NCBI RefSeq assembly: GCF_002895435.1
Contig: NZ_POYJ01000001.1
Location: 620,001 to 684,000 of the forward strand
Reading direction: 5' to 3'
DNA length: 64,000 nt
DNA from: Aquimarina sediminis
Lineage (GTDB): Bacteria > Bacteroidota > Bacteroidia > Flavobacteriales > Flavobacteriaceae
The notes under the pieces were generated by a model, which was given only the letters and a program-made list of their open reading frames with translations, had not been told where the DNA came from and made no database searches. Of this stretch, positions 43,138 through 53,222 are shown in pieces. A program made the translations under genes and the position numbers. Within the stretch, counting starts at the first letter, position 1. Every line of letters starts with the position of its first letter.

Positions 43138-43458
43138 ATCTTAATTATATATTACAAATTCTACTACAGCTCCAAGCTTTTTCAAAACATATTGCCAAAC
43201 TTAAAACCTGAAAGTATAAAGTGCTTTATACCATCAATAGTAGACCATATCATTTAATTTTTTTCATTTTCTTTTGTTTCATCAAATTAACCTTAGTGAG
43301 GTTATACTGAATTTGATGGCACAAAACTTATTATTGTATTTTAGAGCTTCACCGAAATTTTAATGTATATTCCTTATAAAAGTGTAAAAAACTATTCCTT
43401 ATCAATAGTTATTTCTTTTTACCTTTACATATCATCCAACAATAATAGTATACATTTT

Positions 43459-44304
43459 ATGTTCACACTTGAAGAGCTTAATCAAGTTAAAAAACGAAAA
43501 AATTTGATCGCCCTCGCTGATCAAAAGAATATTAACATCAAAAAAATACTTCAAAAATTGCGGTATGAAGAGGAATTACGTTTTCTACAGGCTGAGTTAG
43601 TAAACCTTCAGCAGTGGATTGCCAAAAAGAAGCTGCGTGTAGCTGTCATTTTTGAAGGTAGAGATGCAGCAGGTAAAGGAGGTTCTATCAAGCGTTTCAC
43701 AGAACATCTTAACCCAAGATCTATGCGAATTGTAGCACTGACTAAACCTACAGAAGTAGAAAAAGGTCAATGGTATTTCAGAAGATACATTAAAGAATTA
43801 CCTAATCCTGGAGAGATTGTCTTTTTTGATCGTAGTTGGTATAATCGAGCTGTTGTAGAACCTGTTATGGGTTTTTGTACCAATAAGCAATATAAAAAAT
43901 TTATGGTTCAGGTTCCCGAATTTGAGCATATGCTATATGAAGATGGAATTATTGTCATCAAGTTTTGGTTTTCTATTTCCAAAGAGGAGCAAAAAAAACG
44001 TTTTAACTCTAGGTTACAAAACCCTTTAAAGGTATGGAAATTTAGCCCGGTAGACATGAAAGGACAAGAGCTATGGAATAAGTATACCAAATATAAAGAA
44101 CAGATGTTTTCAAAAACACATACTACATTTAGTCCCTGGATAATTGTTAACACTAATAATAAAAAAACCGCTCGTTTAGAAAGTATGAGATATGTATTAT
44201 CAAGATTTGATTATACCGGAAAAGCGCAGGCAAAAACAACCTTATTACCAGACCCCAATGTAATTGCAAGGTACTATAGATTCATTGAACAAATTGACAT
44301 CTGA
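43459..44304 (+). CDS. ppk2: Polyphosphate kinase 2 family protein
   Basis: A 281-aa PPK2 that uses polyphosphate to phosphorylate nucleoside (di)phosphates. Walker A is FEGRDAAGKGG (about 66-76), the lid/Walker B part FFDRSWYNRAVVEPVMGF (about 125-142); KPTEVEKGQWYFRRYIKELP and PLKVWKFSPVDM are also family motifs. Start at ATG 43459 (MFTLEELNQ) because homologues begin near here; the upstream 32 codons are hydrophobic and unlike the family. It is followed after 3 nt by a second PPK2 gene, so the two are co-expressed. Confidence 0.93.
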   Translation: MFTLEELNQVKKRKNLIALADQKNINIKKILQKLRYEEELRFLQAELVNLQQWIAKKKLRVAVIFEGRDAAGKGGSIKRFTEHLNPRSMRIVALTKPTEVEKGQWYFRRYIKELPNPGEIVFFDRSWYNRAVVEPVMGFCTNKQYKKFMVQVPEFEHMLYEDGIIVIKFWFSISKEEQKKRFNSRLQNPLKVWKFSPVDMKGQELWNKYTKYKEQMFSKTHTTFSPWIIVNTNNKKTARLESMRYVLSRFDYTGKAQAKTTLLPDPNVIARYYRFIEQIDI

Positions 44305-44307
44305 TTT

Positions 44308-45108
44308 ATGACTGAAATTAAAAACAAAAAGCACTCTAATTTTTCGGATGAAGATCTGGAAATAATAAACTCCCCTATCGGTCTGAAATACCTTTTTATG
44401 GATAAAAAAACAGATATCGATAAGGCATTAAGAATGACTAAATATGAAATGAAGCTAAAGGAGCTTCAGATCGAACTTATTAAACTTCAAAACTGGACTA
44501 TTACTAACGGGAAAAAGATAGTCATCATTTTTGAAGGTCGGGATGCAGCAGGAAAAGGAGGGGCTATTAGAAGAATAACTTCACATATAAACCCAAGGCA
44601 TTTCAGAATTATAGCATTACCAAAACCTACTAGTGAAGAAGAAGGGCAATGGTATTTTCAGCGCTACGTCAACCAGCTGCCCAAACCAGGTGAAATGGTA
44701 TTATTTGATCGTAGTTGGTATAATCGAGCAGTCGTAGAGCCTGTGAATGGATTTTGCACAGAAGGTCAATACGCTACCTTTATGGGGCAAGTAAATGATT
44801 TTGAAAGAATGGTTTTGGAATCTGACACGCATTTGATTAAATTTTATTTTTCTATTACCAAAGAGGAGCAAGTTCGTAGGTTTAAGGATATCAAATCCAG
44901 TCCATTAAAAAAATGGAAAATGACTCCTGTAGATGAAAAAGCGCAAGAATTATGGGATGAGTATACCAAATATAAGGTTAAAATGTTTGAACAAACAGAT
45001 ACAAAACTTTCGCCTTGGGTAATCATAGAAGCAGATCGTAAAACAGAAGCACGAATAAAAGCAATACAATACATACTAGACACTATTCCATATAAAGAAG
45101 AAGGATAA
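44308..45108 (+). CDS. ppk2: Polyphosphate kinase 2 family protein, tandem paralogue
   Basis: A 266-aa PPK2 with the same motifs as its neighbour: FEGRDAAGKGGAIRR, KPTSEEEGQWYFQRYVNQLP, FDRSWYNRAVVEPVNGF, and WKMTPVDEKAQELWDEYTKYKVKMFEQT. The two proteins share long blocks but differ at many positions, so the duplication is old and the pair may differ in nucleotide preference or direction (ADP against AMP). The gap between the genes is 3 nt. A terminator follows. Confidence 0.93.
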   Translation: MTEIKNKKHSNFSDEDLEIINSPIGLKYLFMDKKTDIDKALRMTKYEMKLKELQIELIKLQNWTITNGKKIVIIFEGRDAAGKGGAIRRITSHINPRHFRIIALPKPTSEEEGQWYFQRYVNQLPKPGEMVLFDRSWYNRAVVEPVNGFCTEGQYATFMGQVNDFERMVLESDTHLIKFYFSITKEEQVRRFKDIKSSPLKKWKMTPVDEKAQELWDEYTKYKVKMFEQTDTKLSPWVIIEADRKTEARIKAIQYILDTIPYKEEG

Positions 45109-45113
45109 ATTTG

Positions 45114-45158
45114 AAAGGCTAAATTCTAAGTTAAGAAACAAAGAATTTAGCCTTTTTA
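45114..45158. terminator. Bidirectional terminator
   Basis: AAAGGCTAAATTCT (45114-45127) pairs with AGAATTTAGCCTTT (45142-45155) and is followed by TTTT. It lies between the PPK2 pair (plus) and the M61 peptidase (minus). Confidence 0.85.
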
Positions 45159-45184
45159 ATTTACTTAATTATACTATCTAAACA

Positions 45185-47062
45185 TTAACCTTTTAACCAG
45201 GCTTCTCTAAGTGTAGTTTTTTCTTTTTCTGGAGTCTTATTTACAGAAAGTTTTCTTCCTTTTGTATAGGATTTAGTCACTTTAGTATCAATAATAACTT
45301 CTTTTCCTGCTCTATTCAATTTAACATTAATCTTATCCCCTTCTTTCCATTGAAAAGTAGAACCTAATACATTATTAGCGTTTTGCAATGTTAATTTTAC
45401 TCCATTTACTTCTACAATATCATCATTAGGTTTTGCTCCGTTTTCTGCCCAAAAACTATTATCCAAAACTAAGTCTGTAAAAAAGATGGTTTCCTTTTCT
45501 TCATTACCGGCAACAATCAAAGCTCCGGAATTCTGTATGTAATTAGTTTCTACTTTTTCAGAAATTACAGTAAGATCAACCATTTCAAAAAACTTATCAT
45601 AATTGATAGGAGTTTTACCTTCTACATGAGTCTTCAAAAACTCTCCTACAGAAGGGTATGTCATTGCAGTAATCTCTTCAATGATCTTATCATCTTCAAA
45701 AGGTTTATTCTTACCATATTTTAAAGATAATTCTTTCATTAAAGACAAAACACCTCTAGTACCATTACTTTCTTTGCGCATCAAAATATCGATACACATA
45801 CCTATCAATGCACCTTTCTCGTATACATTAACATAGTTAGAGGCATAAGGTTGTTCTAATATATTTTCACTCATTACAGTAAAACTCATTGTATCATCAA
45901 ATCCACTCGCACTTTGAATTTTACCCATTATTTTATCATAAAACTCTTGCTCGTCTACAAGGCCCTGATTTACCTGAAAAAGTGTGGCAAAATATTCTGT
46001 AATCCCTTCATACATCCATAGGTGCTTAGAAAAAGTAGGGTCATTATAATCAAAGTAATGAACATCTTCAGAATGTACACTTAGCGGTGTTACAATATGA
46101 AAAAACTCGTGAGATACAACATCAATCATTGCTGATGCCAATGCCTCATCCGGCATTTGTTCTGGCAAAACTACTACTGTAGATGTATGGTGTTCTAATG
46201 CTCCAAATCCCATTGGGGCATTCTCCTCCGTTGGAGATAAATACAAATATATATCATAACGTGGAGTACTATTTATATCTCCTAGATACGCTTTTTGCCC
46301 TTTCATCATTTTAAATACGGTCTCCTTTATTTTTGCAGCACTATGCACTTTATTTGGAGAATAAATACTCAAAACTATCTTTATATCGCCAACCATAAAC
46401 TCTTCAACATCTAGATTACCATACATCATTGGATTATCTGTAATTTCAAAATATCGAGAGGCAAAATACTTATCTGTAGTCACAGAACCATCTTTACTAA
46501 CTTGTGAGCTTGTTTTTTGTAGTGCAGAAGTTCTTTTCATAGTGGTTGGCGCCTTAACCTCTAGCGTATATTGGTTATTCATTAATACATCAAAATAACC
46601 TATAAAACCATGAAGATTCAACACATAATTGTCTGGCTCTATATTCGTTCCAGAAGGAGAAAAAGGAGTTCCGATTTCGGTATTTTCAATATCATAAGTA
46701 TCATTTACCAAATAACTTATTTTATCAAGTTCTTTAGCATTTACAATTACCCAAGTATTAGCATCTTTCTTTTCTGCTTTAAGCTCATTACCATTATAAT
46801 CAAAGGCTTTAAAATCGTCTACAAACTTTCCAAAATCACTTACTGCATAAGTCCCTTGAACGACTTTAGGAATAAGATATTTTACCGTATCCTGAGTAAA
46901 ACGCCCAGGGTTTATTAATACAGGTACTTTATCTTCTTTTACGTTACTGAGATCAATAGCAGTTGCAATTGGGAGGTTTGTTGCTATGTCATTTGTAGGT
47001 TTTGGGGTTCCACAACCAATTAGTAATACACCAATGGAAATCTTGGCTAATGTTTTTCTCAT
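45185..47062 (-). CDS. M61 family aminopeptidase-like lipoprotein with PDZ domain
   Basis: A 625-aa lipoprotein (signal with lipobox LLIGC, Cys17). Zinc site His318-Glu319-Phe-Phe-His322 in VSHEFFHIVTPL; the third ligand is a Glu in WMYEGITEYFATL. The N-terminal domain (about 20-250) is the M61-type beta-domain, and residues about 525-600 form a PDZ domain (GAKPNDDIVEVNGVKL, GDKINVKLNRAGKEV). M61 enzymes are glycyl aminopeptidases of the periplasm or surface. It stands alone between terminators and unrelated genes. Confidence 0.9.
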   Translation of the reverse strand: MRKTLAKISIGVLLIGCGTPKPTNDIATNLPIATAIDLSNVKEDKVPVLINPGRFTQDTVKYLIPKVVQGTYAVSDFGKFVDDFKAFDYNGNELKAEKKDANTWVIVNAKELDKISYLVNDTYDIENTEIGTPFSPSGTNIEPDNYVLNLHGFIGYFDVLMNNQYTLEVKAPTTMKRTSALQKTSSQVSKDGSVTTDKYFASRYFEITDNPMMYGNLDVEEFMVGDIKIVLSIYSPNKVHSAAKIKETVFKMMKGQKAYLGDINSTPRYDIYLYLSPTEENAPMGFGALEHHTSTVVVLPEQMPDEALASAMIDVVSHEFFHIVTPLSVHSEDVHYFDYNDPTFSKHLWMYEGITEYFATLFQVNQGLVDEQEFYDKIMGKIQSASGFDDTMSFTVMSENILEQPYASNYVNVYEKGALIGMCIDILMRKESNGTRGVLSLMKELSLKYGKNKPFEDDKIIEEITAMTYPSVGEFLKTHVEGKTPINYDKFFEMVDLTVISEKVETNYIQNSGALIVAGNEEKETIFFTDLVLDNSFWAENGAKPNDDIVEVNGVKLTLQNANNVLGSTFQWKEGDKINVKLNRAGKEVIIDTKVTKSYTKGRKLSVNKTPEKEKTTLREAWLKG

Positions 47063-47193
47063 TTTATAAAATTAACTATTTACTACTACTAGACTCAAAA
47101 AATTATCTAGTGTTTCGATTTTAGTGCCGCAAAATATACAATTTGTATAGACTTTAGCTTATTTTTAGCACTTTTTATAATAAAACCAATATT

Positions 47194-47970
47194 TTGGATT
47201 TGACGATCAATCAGCATCGATTACGGTTTTCTAAAGAATTTGATTCGTTAGATTCTAAAAAACCAACAATCATTTTTCTACATGACTCTTTGGGCTGTAT
47301 AGAGCTATGGAAAAACTTCCCAGCGTATTTAGCATCAAAAGCAGATTGTAATGCGCTCTCATATGATCGCCAAGGTTATGGGAAATCTGATCCTTTTTCA
47401 ATTTCAAAGAGAGATCTTAACTATTTAAAAGATGAAGCCTACACTCTAGGAAAAATAATAGAAAAGTTAGCCCTAAAAGATGTTATACTCTATGGTCATA
47501 GTGATGGTGGTAGTATTGCATTGTTAACGGCAGCACTATTCCCCGAAAAAATCAATGGTATTATAACAGAAGGGGCGCATGTTTTTGTAGAAAAAGAAAC
47601 TATTGATGGTATTAAATCAGCATCTTTAGCCTATCAAAATACGTCACTCAAAGAGAAATTAAACCGATACCATAATGACAAGACTGATGATGTATTTAGA
47701 ATGTGGGTAAATACTTGGCTTTCTCCACAATTTAAATTTTGGAATATTGAAGATGAACTTCCTAAAATAAAATGCCCTTCACTAATTATTCAGGGAGAAA
47801 AAGATGAATACGGGACAATAGATCAAGTAAATTCTATTGTAGAAAAAGTTTCAGGGGTTTCTACATCCTTGATAATTCCAAATGTGGGTCATACTCCTCA
47901 TAAAGAGAGCCCTACAATAGTAATTGATAAAACAAATAGGTTTATATCAGAAATAATCATTTCTCAATAA
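47194..47970 (+). CDS. Alpha/beta hydrolase
   Basis: A 258-aa cytoplasmic serine hydrolase. Oxyanion strand IIFLHDSLGCIELWKNFP (about 26-43), a DRQGYGKS turn, nucleophile Ser in YGHSDGGSIAL (about 100-110), Asp in IQGEKDEYGTID (about 205-216) and His in VGHTPHKESP (about 234-243). TTG at 47194 is the only reasonable start. It resembles the BioH/MhpC-type fold but no pathway gene is adjacent; the S9 peptidase gene follows 90 nt later on the same strand. Confidence 0.85.
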   Translation: MDLTINQHRLRFSKEFDSLDSKKPTIIFLHDSLGCIELWKNFPAYLASKADCNALSYDRQGYGKSDPFSISKRDLNYLKDEAYTLGKIIEKLALKDVILYGHSDGGSIALLTAALFPEKINGIITEGAHVFVEKETIDGIKSASLAYQNTSLKEKLNRYHNDKTDDVFRMWVNTWLSPQFKFWNIEDELPKIKCPSLIIQGEKDEYGTIDQVNSIVEKVSGVSTSLIIPNVGHTPHKESPTIVIDKTNRFISEIIISQ

Positions 47971-48060
47971 ATCGGTAACAATTCTTTTAAGTAGAACATT
48001 AATATAAAACTAAGCTTATTGAAAAGTATATATTGCACACATTAATTTAACACATGAATT

Positions 48061-50502
48061 ATGAAACTCTTACGACCAACTATAATATTTCTCTTTGTAA
48101 TATGTATAGGTAATGCCCAAGAAAATATAAGTTATCAAAAACCTTCAGAAGAAATTTTGGACCTAGTAGATGTATCTATGGCTCCTTCTGTACGTATTGA
48201 CAAAAATGGTAAAAACTTAGTTTTTCTTTATAGAGATAGCTATAAAACCATTGCCGAATTATCAGAAAAAGAAATGCGATTAGCTGGGTTACGTATTAAC
48301 CCAAAAACTAATATTTCGAGTAGAGCCAATTATTTTAAAAATATCAAATTAAAAAGAACTGGAGAAGAAAAGATTTCTCAGGTTATAGGTTTACCGGATA
48401 ATCCACGGATAACCAATATCAAATGGTCTCCAGACCAAAGCAAACTCGCTTTTACAAACACAACCTCCAAAGGTGTTGAATTATGGGTATTAACCCTCGA
48501 AAACAGAACAGCTAAAAAAATCACAAAAGATAATTTAAACGCCAATTTAGGAGCCCCTTATAGATGGTTTAGGGATAATTCTGCCTTGTTAGTAAAGTTC
48601 GCACCCTCAAACAAACAATTACTGATAAATACATTAGAGGCGATTCCTACTGGTCCAACCATAACTATTAGTGAAGGTACCAAAGCTCAAAACAGAACCT
48701 ATCAGGATTTATTAAAAAACCCTAATGATGAACATAATTTTGAACAATTAGCCATTTCTGAGATCAAGAAAGTAAGCTTAAATGGTACTATAGAAAATTG
48801 GGCACCTTTGGCTATGTATAAAGACATTTCTTTCTCTCCTGATGGTAAATACATCTTGGTTACCGAAATTCAAAAACCTTTCTCTTACATAGTGCCATAC
48901 AGGCGTTTTCCTATGGAAACCAAATTATACACAGATACAGGAAAAATCATTAAAACAATCAATAAAGTCCCTTTGACTGAAGTTTTACCAAAAGGGTTTA
49001 TGTCCACCCGAACAGGAAAAAGAGGACTATCCTGGCGAAAAGATCAACCTTCTACCCTTGTATGGGCTGAAGCTCTGGATAAGGGAGATCCAAAAGTAAA
49101 AGTAGCATTTCGTGATGAGATATTTCAACTAGAAGCTCCATTTACGCAGCCTGCTCAATCTATACTAAAAACCATTGACCGATATGCTGGAATCAAATGG
49201 ACTAATGGTAAATTAGCAATTGCATACGATTATTGGTGGAACACTCGAAATACAAGAACTTATGTTTTTAACCCATCCAATCCTGATCAAAAACCTAATA
49301 TTATTCATAACAGAAATTATCAGGATAAGTATAGCGATCCAGGAGACCCTGTAGATATCAAGAATGAATATGGGTATTCTGTTGTTAATATTGATAATAA
49401 CACTATGTATATGATAGGAGATGGTTATACCAAGAACGGGCAGTTCCCTTTTATTGATAGGTTTGATTTAAAGTCCAACAAGACTACTCGCATCTATCAA
49501 TCAGAATATACTGACAAGGTTGAGAAAATTCGCTCTTCAATTAATTTGGATAAGGGAGAGTTCTTAGTAAGAATTGAATCTTCTACAGAGTATCCCAATT
49601 ACTACATAAGGAATATCAACAAAAAAAATGATGTAAAGCAGATCACTTTTTTCAAAAATCCTTTCGTGAGCATACAAAATGTTCACAAAGAAGTCATCAA
49701 ATATAAGAGGGACGATGGACTAGAGCTTTCTGGTACTTTATACCTGCCTATCGGTTATGACAAATCTAAAAAAGAAAAAATGCCTATGATTTTATGGGCT
49801 TATCCTGTTGAGTTTAAAGATAAAACCAGTGCATCTCAATCTACCTCCAATCCTAATAAATTCACATACCCTTTCTGGGGGTCTATGATATATTGGGTTA
49901 CAAGAGGGTATGTTGTATTAGACGATGCCTCTTTCCCTATTGTAGGGGAAGGTAACGAACAGCCAAATGATACTTTTAGAAAACAATTGGTGGCTAATGG
50001 AAAAGCTGCGATAGATGCCGTAAATGCATTAGGATATATTGATCCTAACAGAGTAGCTGTTGGCGGGCATTCGTATGGAGCATTTATGACCGCTAATCTA
50101 TTATCACATTCTAATCTTTTTGCTGCAGGAATTGCAAGAAGTGGTGCCTACAACAGAACTCTTACCCCTTTTGGTTTTCAAAGTGAAGAACGTAGTTATT
50201 GGGAAGCTCCAGAAATATACTATTCTATGTCTCCATTTATGCACGCCGAAAAAATGAAAACCCCACTTCTTCTAATTCATGGTCAAGCAGATAATAATTC
50301 TGGAACATATCCTTTACAAAGCGAACGGTACTTTAATGCATTAAAAGGATTAGGTGCTACTACCAGATTAGTAATGCTTCCTAAAGAAAGTCATGGATAT
50401 AAAGCAAAAGAATCCATTTTACATTTGTTATGGGAGCAAGATCAATGGTTAGAAAAATATGTAAAAAACCGTAAAAAAACTGAAATTAGAGGTACGAATT
50501 GA
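48061..50502 (+). CDS. S9 family prolyl-oligopeptidase-type peptidase
   Basis: An 813-aa exported serine peptidase: signal peptide about 1-19 (FLFVICIGNAQ), an N-terminal beta-propeller (about 60-520, with WSPDQSKLAFTN and FSPDGKYILVT repeats) and a C-terminal catalytic domain (about 550-805). The nucleophile is Ser671 in GGHSYGAFM, with Asp in HGQADNNSGTYP and His in ESHGYKAKES. This build matches the S9C/S9D group (acylaminoacyl- or glutamyl-peptidase-like), common in Flavobacteriaceae that use external peptides. Cleavage specificity is not visible. Confidence 0.9.
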   Translation: MKLLRPTIIFLFVICIGNAQENISYQKPSEEILDLVDVSMAPSVRIDKNGKNLVFLYRDSYKTIAELSEKEMRLAGLRINPKTNISSRANYFKNIKLKRTGEEKISQVIGLPDNPRITNIKWSPDQSKLAFTNTTSKGVELWVLTLENRTAKKITKDNLNANLGAPYRWFRDNSALLVKFAPSNKQLLINTLEAIPTGPTITISEGTKAQNRTYQDLLKNPNDEHNFEQLAISEIKKVSLNGTIENWAPLAMYKDISFSPDGKYILVTEIQKPFSYIVPYRRFPMETKLYTDTGKIIKTINKVPLTEVLPKGFMSTRTGKRGLSWRKDQPSTLVWAEALDKGDPKVKVAFRDEIFQLEAPFTQPAQSILKTIDRYAGIKWTNGKLAIAYDYWWNTRNTRTYVFNPSNPDQKPNIIHNRNYQDKYSDPGDPVDIKNEYGYSVVNIDNNTMYMIGDGYTKNGQFPFIDRFDLKSNKTTRIYQSEYTDKVEKIRSSINLDKGEFLVRIESSTEYPNYYIRNINKKNDVKQITFFKNPFVSIQNVHKEVIKYKRDDGLELSGTLYLPIGYDKSKKEKMPMILWAYPVEFKDKTSASQSTSNPNKFTYPFWGSMIYWVTRGYVVLDDASFPIVGEGNEQPNDTFRKQLVANGKAAIDAVNALGYIDPNRVAVGGHSYGAFMTANLLSHSNLFAAGIARSGAYNRTLTPFGFQSEERSYWEAPEIYYSMSPFMHAEKMKTPLLLIHGQADNNSGTYPLQSERYFNALKGLGATTRLVMLPKESHGYKAKESILHLLWEQDQWLEKYVKNRKKTEIRGTN

Positions 50503-50533
50503 ATACTATAAAAAATAGCTTTTGAATGAACTT

Positions 50534-52039
50534 TTAATGTAATAAGTGTTTTGTTATTATATTTTTGAGATCATTTTTATTTAGTGGCTTATTGATAATA
50601 TCATTCATACCAATCTCCATACATTCTTCTCCCACTTCACTCAGTTCTGAAGCTGTAAGGGCAATAATTGGTGTTGTTTTATCAAACTCACGTATACGCC
50701 TTGTAGCCTCTGTACCATTAAGGTACGGCATATTAAGATCCATTAAAATAAGGTCAAAATCTTCTTTTTGTACCATTTGCAAAGCATTAAAACCATTCTC
50801 AACAATAGTACAATCGTATCCAATGATGTTGAGAAGGTTTTTTGTGACAATCTGATTTATTTTATTATCCTCCGCCACCAATATTCTTCTATATATGTTT
50901 CCAATTTTAGTACTTCTTGTATCAATCTGACGCTCTTCTTTTTCGTCGATAATTTCTAATTGTAAATCAAAATAAAATCGAGTTCCTCTTCCCTCCTTAC
51001 TGTCCAGATGGATTTTACTGTCCATCATTTCTAACAAGTTTTTTACTATAGACAAACCTAGCCCCGTTCCTTCTGATTTATTAAACTCTCTTCCTACTTG
51101 AGAAAATTTTTCAAAAACAAACTCTTTTTTATCTTCGGGGATTCCAACTCCATTATCTTCTACTTCATATCTTATAGTAATCAAATCTCTATCAAGAGAT
51201 AAAATTTTTATTCGAAGCCATATTTTTCCATTCTCGGTAAATTTGGTTGAGTTCCCTATTAGATTTATTAAAACTTCAGACACTTTAAGAGAATCTACTT
51301 GTAATACATCTGGCAATTCATCAGGTATTTGAAGTATTAATTCATTATTCTTATTCTTCGCTTGATACTCAAAAGAATGAAGAAGGTTTTGGGATAGTTG
51401 ACCAAGATTAGTTGGTGTTTTTGTTAGCTTTTCATTATTAGATTCTATTTTACTTATTTTGAGAACCTTATTAATCAAATCAAGAAGATAATCACCAGAA
51501 AATTTTAATGAATTTAGTAACTTTTTATGCTTAGGTGCAATATCCTTTTCCTCTAATAACAATGTTGTAATACCAACCACTCCATAAAGCGGTGTTCTTA
51601 ATTCGTGACTTACGGTAGAAATAAATTGAGATTTTGTATTCGTAAGTTTTTCAGCTTCTATTTTGGCCTCTATTAATTGTTCATTTTTTTCCTTCAGACC
51701 TTCATTACTTCTTTTTTTAGATGTATACTTTCTAAACAAAAAAATTAAACCTACAATTAGTAAAACACAGCTTAATAAAAGAACATTGATGATAGTGTTT
51801 TTTACTGAAATCTCATTTTGATATTCTTCCTGGGTATTTGTATTAATAGCGAGTAGAGCCGATCCGTTATCTAATTTATTAGATATCACTTCTGTATGCC
51901 CTATTGTTTTTTGTTTAATTTGTTTTTCTAGAAATATCTTTTTTTCACTTACATCATAATATACTTCACCATATGCAGTAAACCCAGTACTTATAAAGTA
52001 TAATGCAAAAACTATTAACCTAATGCCCCCGTTAATCAT
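50534..52039 (-). CDS. Hybrid sensor histidine kinase/response regulator
   Basis: A 501-aa membrane protein. Signal or first segment about 1-22, a second segment about 85-107 (VLLLSCVLLIVGLIFLFRK). The HisKA domain has HELRTPLYGVVG (phospho-acceptor His about 143), the catalytic domain has LINLIGNSTKFT, DNGVGIP and GTGLGLSIVKNL, and the C-terminal receiver (about 385-500) has EDNKIN and the phospho-Asp in LILMDLNMP. A small extracytoplasmic loop (about 23-84) is the only sensing region seen. No partner regulator is adjacent; the S9 peptidase is convergent. Confidence 0.92.
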   Translation of the reverse strand: MINGGIRLIVFALYFISTGFTAYGEVYYDVSEKKIFLEKQIKQKTIGHTEVISNKLDNGSALLAINTNTQEEYQNEISVKNTIINVLLLSCVLLIVGLIFLFRKYTSKKRSNEGLKEKNEQLIEAKIEAEKLTNTKSQFISTVSHELRTPLYGVVGITTLLLEEKDIAPKHKKLLNSLKFSGDYLLDLINKVLKISKIESNNEKLTKTPTNLGQLSQNLLHSFEYQAKNKNNELILQIPDELPDVLQVDSLKVSEVLINLIGNSTKFTENGKIWLRIKILSLDRDLITIRYEVEDNGVGIPEDKKEFVFEKFSQVGREFNKSEGTGLGLSIVKNLLEMMDSKIHLDSKEGRGTRFYFDLQLEIIDEKEERQIDTRSTKIGNIYRRILVAEDNKINQIVTKNLLNIIGYDCTIVENGFNALQMVQKEDFDLILMDLNMPYLNGTEATRRIREFDKTTPIIALTASELSEVGEECMEIGMNDIINKPLNKNDLKNIITKHLLH

Positions 52040-52202
52040 AAATCATCAAAAATGTAGTTTGCCAAACAAAAAACTTTTCCCCAAAAGTATATTCCTATCT
52101 GTTTTTGGCAAATGCTTATCTTAAAACTGTTAAATTAATGAAAAAAACCTTAAAATCTTTAAAAATAATATCGATACTTCTTATACGAGGATAGATTCTT
52201 CT

Positions 52203-53100
52203 TTATTTTCCTTTCTTTTTTGAAACAATATAGATCCCAAAAATTACTATAACAGCTCCTACAATTTGCACTAATGATAGGCTCTCAGATAAAAAGAAAT
52301 AAGCCAGAACAATAGTAGACACAGGACCTAAACTTGCAATAACAGAAAAATTAGAAGCTCCCAGCTTTGCAATCGCAGCAGATACCAAATACGAAGGGAT
52401 TATTGTTGAAAAAACAGCCATTATTATACAAATAAGATATAACTCTAGAGGGTAATTTGTAATGTCCTGCCTATCAAAAATGAGATATTGAATTACAATA
52501 CACATTGTAGATGCTATCAGTGCCAAAGAAGTAAAACGTATCACTCCAAATTTTGGAATCAACCATCCACTACCTACAAGATAAATTGCATACGCTAATG
52601 CACTCAAAAGAATTAAAAATCCACCAAAAAAAGTGTTAGAAGTCTGAATTCCGAATTCACCCCAGAAAGTAACAACAACTCCAAGGTAAGTAATTAAGAT
52701 TGCAAATAATTGTTGCTTAGTGATTACATTTTTCAAAAAAACTTTTGAAATGATTATTACCAATGTTGGATACACAAAAAGAATAATCCGCTCTAAACCA
52801 GCTTTAATATATTGTAACCCTATAAAATCTAGGTAGCTGGCTAAATAATAGCCTATAAATCCAAAAAAAACAACCCATAAATAATCAACACCTCTAATTT
52901 GTTCTCTTTGTACTGGTTTGTTAAATAATGTAATTAAAACATATATAGGCAGTGAAAACAACATCCTAAACAGTAATAGGTGTTCTGAGCTTATATCGAA
53001 TTTATACGCTAATTTTTACCAGTACTGCCTTTGAAGAAAACAAAACGATACCAATAACGGCTAATATGACGCCATAAGAAGATAATTTAGTGTATTCCAT
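52203..53100 (-). pseudogene. EamA/DMT family transporter, frameshifted
   Basis: The frame from 52964 gives 253 aa of a DMT-type transporter starting in the second membrane segment (MLFSLPIYVLI), lacking the first. The missing part is present upstream in another frame: ATG 53100 reads MEYTKLSSYGVILAVIGIVL and continues FSSKAVLVK, and the following bases continue AYKFDISSEHLLLFR if one base is removed. The shift lies in the T run 53013-53017 (A run on the coding strand), where V-K-L-A-Y would need four A instead of five. The 898-nt span is 3n+1, as expected for one extra base. Function, if restored, would be a ten-segment metabolite exporter. Confidence 0.85.
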
Positions 53101-53163
53101 TTTTCAAAAATAGGACACACTATTTTTATTTATTTATTCATAAATTTTCTAATTACGATACCC

Positions 53164-53200
53164 AATAAAAAAACCTTTCTGGTTAATACCAGAAAGGTTT
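53164..53200 (-). terminator. Terminator of ychF
   Basis: On the minus strand AAACCTTTCTGGT-atta-ACCAGAAAGGTTT, a perfect 13-bp stem, followed by a T run (TTTTTTT). It lies about 25 nt after the ychF stop. Confidence 0.9.
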
Positions 53201-53222
53201 AAAAATATTTTACTAATGTATT

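Noticed and set aside
43363-43458. Longer PPK2 with a hydrophobic N-terminal extension
   Set aside because: PPK2 proteins are cytosolic and homologues begin near MFTLEEL; the extension is AT-rich upstream sequence that happens to be open.
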